Assembly: GCA_963599445.1 (NCBI GenBank)
Contig: CAVBWZ010000003.1
Coordinates: 1-64,000 of the forward strand
Length of the DNA stretch: 64,000 bases
DNA from: UBA9732 sp963599445
GTDB lineage: Bacteria; Spirochaetota; Spirochaetia; Sphaerochaetales; Sphaerochaetaceae
Direction: 5' to 3'
Shown: piece by piece, positions 26,540 through 35,446 of the stretch
How the letters are laid out: each line of letters starts with the position of its first letter
Numbering within the stretch: position 1 is the first letter of the stretch
Notes under the pieces: generated by a model
What the model saw: only the letters and a program-made list of their open reading frames with translations
Database searches by the model: none
Told to the model about the DNA's origin: nothing
Position numbers and translations under genes: made by a program

Positions 26540-28339
26540 ATGCACAACCTTGCCATATATCTGAAGAAGTTCAGAAAGGAGTGCGTGCTTGCACCGCTCT
26601 TCAAACTGCTGGAAGCCCTGTTCGATCTCTTGGTTCCTCTGGTCGTCGCCAAAATGATAGACTCAAACGCCATGGGCATGGGGAAAAAGTACATGTTCAT
26701 CTACTTTGGGACCCTCATTGCCATGGCAATCGTTGGACTTGCCTTCAGCATTGTGGCGCAGTTCTTCTCCGCCAAGGCAAGCTGCGGCTTTGCAGGCTCC
26801 CTCAGACAGGCTCTCTTCGACCACATACAGGGCTTCTCGTTCGCAGAGCTGGACAGGCTTGGGAGCGACACCCTCATAACACGGCTGTCAGACGATGTGA
26901 ACCAAGTCCAGACAGGCCTGAACATGGGGCTGAGACTCCTCCTCAGAAGTCCGTTCATAGTCTTTGGCGCCATGATAATGGCTTTCACGATAGACACAAC
27001 CTGTGCGCTGGTCTTCGCAGTCGCAATCCCGGTGCTCCTTGCCGTCACATTCCTCATAATGAAGGTGAGCATCCCTCTCTTTGGACGAGTGCAGTCCGGA
27101 CTGGACAGAGTGACCGCCCTCACTCGCGAGAATCTCACGGGCGTGCGAGTCATAAGGGCCTTCTGCCACGAAGAGGAGGCGGTCGAAGAATTCGAGAGGA
27201 GCAACAAAGCCCTCACAAAGCTCAACATCTTCGTTGGAAAGGTCTCTGCACTTCTCAATCCATTGACATACGTTCTCATAAACATAGCCGCCGCGGTCCT
27301 AATAGACAAAGCAGCCGTCCGCGTGGAGCTTGGAGCCCTCCAGCAGGGAGAGGTCGTAGCCCTCTACAACTACATGCTCCAGATAATAGTCGAGCTCATA
27401 AAGCTTGCAGCCCTCATAATCACGCTGAACAAGTCCTTGGCCTGTGCAAAAAGGGTGTCTGGGATATTGGATGTGAAGCCCAGCATGAAATACAGAACAG
27501 GCACGAGTGGAGACCAACAACCAGTCGAAGGCTCCAGCAAGAACACTTCTGCAAACGATCCCGCAAACACCCCGGCAGTGGAATTCTCAAACGTCACATT
27601 TACATATCCAGGAGCCGGTGCACCAAGCCTTTTGGACATAGACTTCAAGGCATACGAAGGGCAGACGGTTGGAGTCATAGGAGGAACGGGAAGCGGAAAG
27701 AGCACGCTCGTAAACCTCATCCCAAGGTTCTACGATGTAGACGAAGGTGCTGTCTCCATTGATGGCGGAAACGTCAAAAAGCTGTCAAAGGCGGAGCTTT
27801 GCGAAGCAACGGGGGTCGTACCCCAAAAGGCAGTGCTCTTCAAGGGAAGCATCCGCGACAACATGAAGCTTGGAAACGAAGAGGCATCCGATGATGACAT
27901 TTGGAAGGCCCTTGAGACAGCCCAGGCAAAGGAGATTGTGGAAAAGAAGCCAGGTATGCTCGACTTTGAAATCGAACAGGGAGGAAAGAACCTCTCCGGA
28001 GGCCAAAAGCAAAGGCTCACGATAGCAAGGGCACTCGTCAAGAAGCCACGGATTCTGATCCTGGACGACAGCTCGAGCGCACTTGACTTTGCAACTGACG
28101 CAGCCCTTAGGAAGGCGATCCACGCCCTGCACGGCACAACGTTCATCGTGTCCCAAAGAATCGCATGCGTAAGACAGTCGGACCTCATACTTGTCCTTGA
28201 CAACGGAACGCTTGCTGGGAAAGGAACCCACGAAGAGCTCATGTCAGAGTGCCCAGTGTATCAGGACATCTACTACTCGCAGTTCCCAGAGGAGCGCAAC
28301 GCTTCCAACGAAAGGAACGCAAAGGAGGCCATGGCATGA
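26540..28339 (+). CDS. ABC exporter half-transporter A with degenerate Walker B
   Basis: A 599-residue fused TMD-NBD protein. Six helices span residues ~15-300, then a Ser/Asn/Pro-rich linker and an ATPase domain. Walker A is GGTGSGKST near residue 382 and the signature is LSGGQKQRLTIARALV. Walker B reads ILILDDSSSALD, so the catalytic Glu is replaced by Asp. This is the pattern of the degenerate site of heterodimeric exporters such as TM287/288. The start is ATG 26540; TTG codons upstream are in frame but lack a ribosome site. It overlaps the next gene by four bases. Confidence 0.93.
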   Translation: MHNLAIYLKKFRKECVLAPLFKLLEALFDLLVPLVVAKMIDSNAMGMGKKYMFIYFGTLIAMAIVGLAFSIVAQFFSAKASCGFAGSLRQALFDHIQGFSFAELDRLGSDTLITRLSDDVNQVQTGLNMGLRLLLRSPFIVFGAMIMAFTIDTTCALVFAVAIPVLLAVTFLIMKVSIPLFGRVQSGLDRVTALTRENLTGVRVIRAFCHEEEAVEEFERSNKALTKLNIFVGKVSALLNPLTYVLINIAAAVLIDKAAVRVELGALQQGEVVALYNYMLQIIVELIKLAALIITLNKSLACAKRVSGILDVKPSMKYRTGTSGDQQPVEGSSKNTSANDPANTPAVEFSNVTFTYPGAGAPSLLDIDFKAYEGQTVGVIGGTGSGKSTLVNLIPRFYDVDEGAVSIDGGNVKKLSKAELCEATGVVPQKAVLFKGSIRDNMKLGNEEASDDDIWKALETAQAKEIVEKKPGMLDFEIEQGGKNLSGGQKQRLTIARALVKKPRILILDDSSSALDFATDAALRKAIHALHGTTFIVSQRIACVRQSDLILVLDNGTLAGKGTHEELMSECPVYQDIYYSQFPEERNASNERNAKEAMA

Positions 28340-30090
28340 AGAATGTGAAAACTAAAAGGACAGCTTCAACGGCATCGGCCTTGAAAAAGCTTTCCCCGTT
28401 CATAGGCAGGCATTGGATTGGATTGGTGGCGAGCATAGTCCTTGCGGGTGCAATGGTGGTGCTTCAGCTGTACGTTCCAATTCTGTTCGGCGATGCAATA
28501 GACCTCATGGTGGGAGAAGGCCAGGTCTGGTTCGAGGGCATAGCAACGTATATCAGCCACATAGTCATGATAGTCTGCATCTCCGCCGTGTGCACATATC
28601 TCATGAACCTCATAAACAACCGCATAGCGTTTGGCATCGTCAAGGAAATACGTTCAAAGGCCATAGAGCATGTCCAGCGAGTCCCTTTGTCGTATCTGGA
28701 CGGTCACAGCACAGGCGACATAGTAAGCAGGATCACGACAGACACCGATGTCCTTTCCGATGGCCTACTTCTAGGCTTCACCCAACTTTTTTCAGGTATC
28801 ATCACCGTAATTGTGACATTGTTCTTCATGTTCTCAAAGAACGTCACCGTGTCGTTGCTTGTAGTCGTGCTCACCCCGCTGAGCTTCGTCGTCGCACGGT
28901 TCATCTCAAACCGCTCGTTCAATCTCTTCAAGAAGCAGAGCGAGGTCCGAGGCAGACAGACCGGCTTCATAGACGAAATCGTAGGCAACCAAAAGGTCGT
29001 CAAGGCGTTTGGATACGAAGACAGAGCATCTTCCCGTTTCAAGGAGATAAACGACGAGCTTGTGGATTGCAGCCAGCAGGCAGTCTTCTACAGCAGCCTC
29101 ACAAATCCATCGACACGCTTCGTAAACAGCCTTGTCTATGCCTGCGTGGCCCTCGTTGGAATATTGCTTGTCCCCGGCGGAAGCCTTACAGTTGGAGGCC
29201 TCTCGGTACTGCTTGCGTATGCAAACCAATACATGAAGCCGTTCAATGACATAAGCTCAGTCGTCACAGAGATGCAGAACGCCCTTGCCTGTGCCTCAAG
29301 GCTCTTCTCGTTCCTGGAGGAGAAAGAGGAAACACCTGAAGCATCCTTGGAACTTGGCACCGTGAAGGGGTCCATCGACATCAAGGATGTTTCATTCCGC
29401 TACGAAAAGGACCATCCTCTCATCGATGACCTCAACGTCCACGCGGAACCCGGCATGAAGATAGCCATCGTAGGCCCAACCGGCTGCGGCAAGACGACGA
29501 TCATAAACCTGCTCATGAGATTCTACGACGTCGATGGCGGCACGATCTCCATAGACGGCACCCCAATCACGGACATCACCCGCCATTCGCTCAGACGCAG
29601 CTATGGCATGGTCCTCCAAGACACCTGGCTCAAAGGCGACACTGTGAGGGAGAACATACGCTTTGGCAAGCCCGATGCCTCAGACGAAGAGATCATCGAG
29701 GCGGCCAAGGCTTCGCACTGCTGGGAGTTCATACAAAGGCTGCCAAACGGCTTGGATACCATTCTGTCCGATGACGGCATAAGTCAGGGCCAAAAGCAGC
29801 TGCTGTGCATAGCCCGCGTCATGCTGTGCCACCCTCCAATGCTGATCCTCGACGAAGCCACTTCAAGCATAGACACCCGCACGGAAATCCTTATCCAACA
29901 GGCCTTCGACACCCTTATGAAGGGCCGCACCAGCTTCGTCGTGGCCCACAGGCTCTCCACAATAAGGAACGCATCCCTCATCCTAGTCATGAAGGACGGC
30001 CACATCATGGAGCAAGGCACCCACGACGAGCTCCTCTCCCGCGGCGGCTTCTACGAAAAGCTCTACAACAGCCAGTTCCAGCAGGTGTAG
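28336..30090 (+). CDS. ABC exporter half-transporter B (catalytic partner)
   Basis: A 584-residue TMD-NBD protein with six helices (residues ~20-310). Walker A is GPTGCGKTT, the signature is ISQGQKQLLCIARVML and Walker B is LILDEATSSID with the catalytic Glu intact. It complements partner A, whose Walker B Glu is missing, as expected for a heterodimeric multidrug or lipid exporter. Start ATG 28336 forms ATGA with the previous stop; AGGAGG lies about 8 bases upstream. The substrate cannot be deduced. Confidence 0.94.
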   Translation: MKNVKTKRTASTASALKKLSPFIGRHWIGLVASIVLAGAMVVLQLYVPILFGDAIDLMVGEGQVWFEGIATYISHIVMIVCISAVCTYLMNLINNRIAFGIVKEIRSKAIEHVQRVPLSYLDGHSTGDIVSRITTDTDVLSDGLLLGFTQLFSGIITVIVTLFFMFSKNVTVSLLVVVLTPLSFVVARFISNRSFNLFKKQSEVRGRQTGFIDEIVGNQKVVKAFGYEDRASSRFKEINDELVDCSQQAVFYSSLTNPSTRFVNSLVYACVALVGILLVPGGSLTVGGLSVLLAYANQYMKPFNDISSVVTEMQNALACASRLFSFLEEKEETPEASLELGTVKGSIDIKDVSFRYEKDHPLIDDLNVHAEPGMKIAIVGPTGCGKTTIINLLMRFYDVDGGTISIDGTPITDITRHSLRRSYGMVLQDTWLKGDTVRENIRFGKPDASDEEIIEAAKASHCWEFIQRLPNGLDTILSDDGISQGQKQLLCIARVMLCHPPMLILDEATSSIDTRTEILIQQAFDTLMKGRTSFVVAHRLSTIRNASLILVMKDGHIMEQGTHDELLSRGGFYEKLYNSQFQQV

Positions 30091-30102
30091 GACTACTTTA
30101 GA

Positions 30103-30906
30103 TTACACAAGGCCAAAGTGTTCCATAGCCTTGCAGACTCCATCTTCCTCCACCGTAGATGTTGTCCACAGGGCTACCTCTTTGACCTCGCGGGGAGCAT
30201 CACCCATAGCAATGCCGACATCAACGCAGTTGAGCATTTCAATATCATTCTGGCTATCGCCAATCGCAAAGCTTTTCAGGCTTTTGTAATGTGGAATGTC
30301 CAGTACTGTACGGATGGCCACCGCCTTGTTGACACCTTTTAGACGAGTCTGTCCACTGGATTCGTTGTATTCAACTAAGTCGGAATGCCTATCGATCATT
30401 TCCCTTATTGGCCCAAGGGCTGAAACGCTGGAATATTCTATGTCCAATGACGAAACTTCCACAAGTTCACCATTTCTATAGAGATCTTCAACAGTCCGTA
30501 CGATTCCAGTTTCAAGCGGTGTTGGCACCATCTGTTCGGTACGCAATACCTCATCCAAGCCAAGGATCAAAGCCGGTACTTTACGTTTCAACATAGCTCC
30601 AACGGTCTCCAGCAACATATCCGGTGGAATGAACTTGTTTTGCAGCACTTCGTTTCCAATGATGGTTATTGCCCCCATACAGGCAATGATTCCATCAAAT
30701 CCGAGAGAAAGGATATCTTGGGATATGTCTTTGGGAGACCTTCCAGTACACAGGAAAACTACATGGTTTCCCTTGTGAAGCCCCCTAAAGCAATTCTTAA
30801 TGTTGTCATTAACAGTGTCCTCGTATCGACAGAGCGTACCATCTATGTCAAAGAAGATGATTGCACGTCCATTGTCTTTCAATGATTCCACAATAAAAAT
30901 CCCCAT
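30103..30906 (-). CDS. Cof-type HAD-superfamily sugar phosphatase
   Basis: 267 residues. HAD motif I is FFDIDGTLCRYED (two Asp), motif II FLCTGRSPKDI, and motifs III/IV FAIGDSQNDIEML. The cap domain is of the IIB (Cof) type, acting on sugar phosphates and similar small molecules. It is the last gene of the 30-38 kb catabolic operon, 13 bp after the DUF4432 gene. It could dephosphorylate a dead-end intermediate of the pathway; that role is inferred. The start is ATG 30906. Confidence 0.9.
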   Translation of the reverse strand: MGIFIVESLKDNGRAIIFFDIDGTLCRYEDTVNDNIKNCFRGLHKGNHVVFLCTGRSPKDISQDILSLGFDGIIACMGAITIIGNEVLQNKFIPPDMLLETVGAMLKRKVPALILGLDEVLRTEQMVPTPLETGIVRTVEDLYRNGELVEVSSLDIEYSSVSALGPIREMIDRHSDLVEYNESSGQTRLKGVNKAVAIRTVLDIPHYKSLKSFAIGDSQNDIEMLNCVDVGIAMGDAPREVKEVALWTTSTVEEDGVCKAMEHFGLV

Positions 30907-30919
30907 GCACCTTTATAAG

Positions 30920-32035
30920 CTACGACTCTTGTTTGCAGTCCTTAAGAATAGAGTTTATTTTCTTCTCCATCTTTACGGTTTCCATAGGATCAAGCTTACC
31001 AAAACAATATCTGAGTACAGTCTCTCCATGTCCAGGAAGCTGCTTCATGAGACCGTTCTTTATAGCATAGGCCCTACCCTTCTGGTTGCCGGTATTTGGA
31101 AGGGCGAATCCACAGGAACGTTCATCCTCCGTCCAGCTGAACCATCTCAAGCCGTTGTTGAGGATACTGGTGTCGAATCCGACATAACAGGAAGTCTGGT
31201 CAGGACGAATCTGCATTGCATGAGCCCAGCCGTTTTCATCGGATCTATAATGCATGATAGAACACAACTCGGGGTTATAGCATTGGGTTTCAAAGTCAAT
31301 GACGTCAGCCTGACTGGGATCCTTCTGCAACCTACTTGTATAGTCATCGAGCTGCTTGGCATCCTCTTCATCGAGAATACCTCCAAAATCCTCGCGACAA
31401 ACCTCGATGTTCTGATTGTCTTTGGGTGTGCTATACACCAAACGCGATCCGTTGATTGGCAGCCAGTTTATATGAGCCATGTACATATAATTGAAAATAC
31501 TTGCGCGTAGATTCCTTATACGTCCTGAAACCTCGACCAGCCTTGAGCCTTCATACAAACGAAGTTCTGGACTGAACACATACCCGGTATCGATTGAAAG
31601 CTTATAGCTATAATCTCCACCTATAGAAACATACCGACCTTTGCCGTCTTCGCCGACTTCTACATATACGTTTCTGTATTTGGCATGTGGAAGTTCTCCA
31701 TGCATCGGGTGATCGTCCTCTTCAGAGGGATTACCCATAGCGGTTAGCCCACAATGAATGAGAAATCCTCCATAACTGAAATTGAAAACATCGTCAGTGC
31801 ATTCAGGACTCTCATACATGGACTTCATGGTCATGTTCTCGCCATCAATGAACAGTCGCCAAACCTGCTGCCCCTGATACGGGAGGACAATGCATACAAC
31901 CGGTCCATTGCTAAGCTCTACAGCTTCAACCCCGGATTCATATTTGAAAACATTGACTGTAAATGGCGAATCATTCAGCAACGGTCTCTTGGTTTCGTCA
32001 AACATAACGGGTCTCAGCAAAAATCTAGCAGCCAT
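30920..32035 (-). CDS. DUF4432-family aldose-epimerase-like protein
   Basis: A 371-residue cytoplasmic beta-rich protein of the galactose-mutarotase-like superfamily (DUF4432). It has conserved His/Arg/Glu-rich strands, including FLIHCGLTAMGNPSEEDDHPMHGE, YMYMAHINWLPINGSRLVYS and WSWTEDERSCGF-like segments. Related proteins interconvert anomers or bind acidic sugars; none of the well-studied enzymes is this one. It sits between the NhaC permease and a sugar phosphatase, so it likely acts on the imported sugar before phosphorylation. A 13-bp hairpin lies in its leader. Confidence 0.8.
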   Translation of the reverse strand: MAARFLLRPVMFDETKRPLLNDSPFTVNVFKYESGVEAVELSNGPVVCIVLPYQGQQVWRLFIDGENMTMKSMYESPECTDDVFNFSYGGFLIHCGLTAMGNPSEEDDHPMHGELPHAKYRNVYVEVGEDGKGRYVSIGGDYSYKLSIDTGYVFSPELRLYEGSRLVEVSGRIRNLRASIFNYMYMAHINWLPINGSRLVYSTPKDNQNIEVCREDFGGILDEEDAKQLDDYTSRLQKDPSQADVIDFETQCYNPELCSIMHYRSDENGWAHAMQIRPDQTSCYVGFDTSILNNGLRWFSWTEDERSCGFALPNTGNQKGRAYAIKNGLMKQLPGHGETVLRYCFGKLDPMETVKMEKKINSILKDCKQES

Positions 32036-32054
32036 AATCTCTCCTCTTATTTAA

Positions 32055-32084
32055 GTTTGGCGTAGTGAATCCACTACGCCAAAC
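32055..32084 (-). promoter_or_regulatory. Perfect 13-bp stem-loop between the permease and DUF4432 genes
   Basis: The arms 32055-32067 (GTTTGGCGTAGTG) and 32072-32084 are exact complements with a four-base loop. On the reverse strand the hairpin is followed by TTAAAT rather than a U-tract. It is therefore more likely an mRNA-stabilising or attenuating element inside the operon than a full terminator. It lies about 20 bases upstream of the DUF4432 start. Confidence 0.6.
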
Positions 32085-32112
32085 CCTAAAAACAGTTCGT
32101 CACTTCTACCTT

Positions 32113-33615
32113 TTACAAAATGATTCCAAAAGCTGCGAAAAGCACTGCGGATATAATCCAACACACAATTGTTATCTTGTATTGGGAGAAAGTCTGATCC
32201 ATCAGATCTATACCTCCACATGCCGCACAGGCAAGCATGCCACCATCAGAGGAGAAAGCAGTCTGGTATCCCCAAAGGCCAGCAGAAATAAGTGCCGCAA
32301 TAGCCAAAGGAACATTCGCACCAACATTGACTGCAACGCCAACGACAATAGGCATTGCTATCAAATACAACGTGTAGTTGAAGGTTACCAGCATCTCAGT
32401 CAAAGAGAATGCAATGAAGATGATAAGAGGCAGGAAGGTTGGAGATACAAGCTGACTAACGATATCAACAACGTACTCAACGAATCCAAGATCTGCCAGT
32501 CCATTGCAAATGACCAAACCACAGGTACACATGGTACACATGACAGACATGGAGGAAAGGCCTTCTGTAATGACATCAGCTGCATCCATAGGAGCAAATA
32601 CGCCAGTGATGATGTAGTATACAAAAGAAGTAATCAAACCCCAGGTCAATCCATATGTCATGTCCCATTCAAATGCATAGCCAAATGCAAGTATTGCTAC
32701 CACCGGCACGATGAAGTGAGTCAGGTTGACCTTTGCCCTTGGTTCTGGCGCTGGTTCCGGAGCAGGTGGTTCCTGCAAAACACCGTCTATGTAGCGAGGT
32801 TTTGCATCAGGAACAACAGAACCGCCCTGTTCAACACGGCGATATGCTTCCTTCATTTTTCCAAAGGGCTTTATTGCTCCACCGATAATCAGCCAACACA
32901 TGAGAAGACAGACAATTGGGAAAAAGCAGAAAGGAAGACACTTGGTAAAGAAGTACATCAACCCAGTTTGGTTTCCCACAATATCCAAATCCCACATATC
33001 AATGACAGCACCTATGTAAATGGCCCAAGCACCTATAGGCAAAAGAGTTGAAAGGTTTGCGGAGCTGGCACGCAGGACATAAGCAGTCATCTCACGCGGG
33101 ACCTTGAACTCATCAGTCAAAGGGGTAATGCAGTTTCCTACAACGAGAGTGCTTGTATAATCATCAACGGCAAGAGGGATGCACAGCAACGATGCCATGA
33201 ACAAAGCTATCTTGCTGCTTTTGGCTTTCTTCGCTATCCAACGAGCAAAGTATGTTCCAGCTCCGCTGATTTTGAAGAGAACCGTAACCATACCGCCAAG
33301 CATGAACAGGAACAGAACCCAAAAACCATCGGGATCGGTAACGTTTGCGGTAATAGACTCGACAAAACCACCTACAAAACCACTGCGATATTTGATGAAT
33401 ACAGTCAATATGGCAGTCAATACGAAACCTTCGACAATCCTGCTTGTCAAAACGATGAACACGAAGATCGCCGCTGGTGGAATCAAAGTCCAAACCCTAT
33501 AGTTCTCCCCTTCTTCCAAAACAGGGCAGAACAGGCCTATCACTAGGAAACATATCGCAAGAAAAGCGTATGCTATTATGTTCTTGACGTTTCCACGAGT
33601 CAATTTTTTCTGCAT
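32113..33615 (-). CDS. NhaC-family ion-coupled permease
   Basis: A 500-residue integral membrane protein with about twelve helices, of the Na+/H+ antiporter NhaC superfamily. Its segments ACGGIDLMDQTFSQ and PLAVDDYTSTLVVGN are family-like. A Pro/Glu/Ala-rich loop (EPPAPEPAPEPRA) near residue 275 separates the two halves. NhaC relatives include solute/Na+ transporters. Here it sits inside a sugar-catabolic operon with no other transporter, so it is probably the uptake system for the unknown substrate rather than a pH-homeostasis antiporter. The start is ATG 33615, with AGGAGG upstream. Confidence 0.86.
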   Translation of the reverse strand: MQKKLTRGNVKNIIAYAFLAICFLVIGLFCPVLEEGENYRVWTLIPPAAIFVFIVLTSRIVEGFVLTAILTVFIKYRSGFVGGFVESITANVTDPDGFWVLFLFMLGGMVTVLFKISGAGTYFARWIAKKAKSSKIALFMASLLCIPLAVDDYTSTLVVGNCITPLTDEFKVPREMTAYVLRASSANLSTLLPIGAWAIYIGAVIDMWDLDIVGNQTGLMYFFTKCLPFCFFPIVCLLMCWLIIGGAIKPFGKMKEAYRRVEQGGSVVPDAKPRYIDGVLQEPPAPEPAPEPRAKVNLTHFIVPVVAILAFGYAFEWDMTYGLTWGLITSFVYYIITGVFAPMDAADVITEGLSSMSVMCTMCTCGLVICNGLADLGFVEYVVDIVSQLVSPTFLPLIIFIAFSLTEMLVTFNYTLYLIAMPIVVGVAVNVGANVPLAIAALISAGLWGYQTAFSSDGGMLACAACGGIDLMDQTFSQYKITIVCWIISAVLFAAFGIIL

Positions 33616-33644
33616 TCAATTCCTCCTTTTTTTGCACAATGCAG

Positions 33645-34475
33645 TCAACCCTGTTTCAACCCAACGTTCTCAAGCGATTGTCTAATCGCTCTGATTGCAC
33701 GTTGATTGAACAAAATAGGTTCTGTGCGATATTCATCAAAAAGCTCTACAGAGCAATACCCGTCGTATCCATACGAATCCAACATTGAGAGGACCTCTTC
33801 CACTGGAAGTTCACCATCTCCAAGGATCAGATGATCCTCGACATCTTTCTTGCAATCGACAAGATGGACATGGACCAAATCCTTGCCAAGCTTTTCAAAG
33901 TAATTGGAAGATGGCTCCCCTACAGTAAGAGGAGCAGCCAAATCCAACATCGCTTTGACCTTTGGGCTATCTATCTCCTTGAGAGCTCTGACCGTGTCAT
34001 CGGATCGTATAAGGATATTGCCTTCCCATGGAGTGACGGTCTCAAGGATCATTGTCACGCCGTCAACAGACTCCGAATAGGCAGCGAGTTCCTTCATGTA
34101 TTTGATGAATTGCGCCCAATCTTCATCAGTGCTGTATTCATAACTGCACTGCAGTGCGGCCATGACCATATAAGGACAACCGATGGCTTTGCAAAAATCG
34201 ATGCATTGGCGAAAATACTCCATACTTTCATCGATCCATCTCTGGTCTCGCCATAGCAGGCAAGCCATTTCAGGTTCAAAGGACACTATGGGAAGATTGT
34301 ACTTTGCAGAAAGATCCTTGATTTTCTGGATATCCTCAGGCCTCATATCAGGAGCGTAGGCATGGGGACGACCTCCCCATATCTCAATACCGTCATAGCC
34401 GAACTTCGAAGCCACTTCAAAGCTCTTTTCTATAGGCCACCTATGAAGACTGTTCGTGAAAAAAGAAATCTTCAT
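33645..34475 (-). CDS. TIM-barrel sugar isomerase/epimerase (AP endonuclease 2 superfamily)
   Basis: 276 residues. It begins MKISFFTNSLHRWPIEKSFE and shows the xylose-isomerase-like TIM-barrel pattern with metal-ligand acidic/His residues in YDGIEIWGGRPHAY, TMILETVTPWE, KAMLDLAAP, HVHLVDCKKD and YDGYCSVELFDE. Relatives include FrlC-type fructoselysine 3-epimerase and IolE/IolI proteins, so epimerisation of the pathway sugar is likely. It overlaps the upstream kinase gene by four bases. The substrate is unknown. Confidence 0.87.
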   Translation of the reverse strand: MKISFFTNSLHRWPIEKSFEVASKFGYDGIEIWGGRPHAYAPDMRPEDIQKIKDLSAKYNLPIVSFEPEMACLLWRDQRWIDESMEYFRQCIDFCKAIGCPYMVMAALQCSYEYSTDEDWAQFIKYMKELAAYSESVDGVTMILETVTPWEGNILIRSDDTVRALKEIDSPKVKAMLDLAAPLTVGEPSSNYFEKLGKDLVHVHLVDCKKDVEDHLILGDGELPVEEVLSMLDSYGYDGYCSVELFDEYRTEPILFNQRAIRAIRQSLENVGLKQG

Positions 34476-35434
34476 TTTTCCTCCTTTGGTTTAAAGAAAT
34501 CCAAAACCTCTTTCATTTCGTTAAGATAGAGATACTTGCCAATGACTCCGTCCGTCCCTGGCTTTTGGACAAGCCAAGCGCAATACTTGTTGGAATACTC
34601 AAGAGACTCCTGCACAGACATACCCCAGATAAGACACTGCACAAAAACAGCCAAGAAAGCATCTCCTGCGCCACTTTCATCGACCACATTGACTTTGATT
34701 CCAGATACACGTCCTAGGCCCCTTTCTCCGTAATGAAGAGCGCCTTCTCCACCAAGTGTTATGAGAACGTTCTTTACTTTGTACTTTTCACATAGTCGCT
34801 TTGCGGCATCCATCCAGTCATGTGTTTCTTCCTTTGTTGCACCAAGAAGCATCAAAGCCTCTATTTCATTGACAGCCATGGTATCGACAAAAGGCATCTC
34901 GACGACTTCTGAAGCGTCGTCGAAAGGACTTGGATTGATGAAAACCTTCATACCCAGTTCACAACCAACCTTCGCACTTTCATATGCTACGGAATGAAGT
35001 ATCTCAAAACCCGTAATCATGTATTCAGCACCTTTCAGTTCCTTCACATGTGAAACAGCCTCTTCAACAGTTATGTCAGATTCTGGTGAATCAAAGTTGA
35101 ATATCAAATTCTCGCCGTTTTCAGCCACCAGGATAAGACCCAGGCTGGTTTTGATACCATCCTGCAACCAGAAATGCTCCAAATGTACCCCTGAATCCTG
35201 AAGCCACTGTTCGTTCAGCTCACCACCATCGTCCTTGCCGGCCTTACCAATGTAAGACACATCTCCTCCAAGACGTCCAATCACTATTGCACAGTTGACG
35301 CCCTTGCCAGAGTCCTTGCAATAATGAAGGTTGGTCGGTATAGCAGTTTCCCCTTTTTTAGGAATGCGAACCACATTGCAACATTGTCCTATGCCATTAC
35401 CATTGATGCATACTACTTTTGGTATATGTCCCAT
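34472..35434 (-). CDS. PfkB/ribokinase-family sugar kinase (second paralogue)
   Basis: 320 residues. The N-terminal glycine-rich KDSGKGVNCAIVIGRLGG holds sugar-binding residues and the C-terminal DESGAGDAFLAVFVQ carries the catalytic Asp and anion hole. It is a clear paralogue of the kinase at 36389-37345: both share RIPxxGET, GRLGG and AENGEN. It phosphorylates a sugar or sugar derivative with ATP. It lies 12 bp after the DapA-like gene and overlaps the epimerase gene by four bases. Confidence 0.92.
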   Translation of the reverse strand: MGHIPKVVCINGNGIGQCCNVVRIPKKGETAIPTNLHYCKDSGKGVNCAIVIGRLGGDVSYIGKAGKDDGGELNEQWLQDSGVHLEHFWLQDGIKTSLGLILVAENGENLIFNFDSPESDITVEEAVSHVKELKGAEYMITGFEILHSVAYESAKVGCELGMKVFINPSPFDDASEVVEMPFVDTMAVNEIEALMLLGATKEETHDWMDAAKRLCEKYKVKNVLITLGGEGALHYGERGLGRVSGIKVNVVDESGAGDAFLAVFVQCLIWGMSVQESLEYSNKYCAWLVQKPGTDGVIGKYLYLNEMKEVLDFFKPKEEK

Positions 35435-35446
35435 ATTGGCCTCGAA

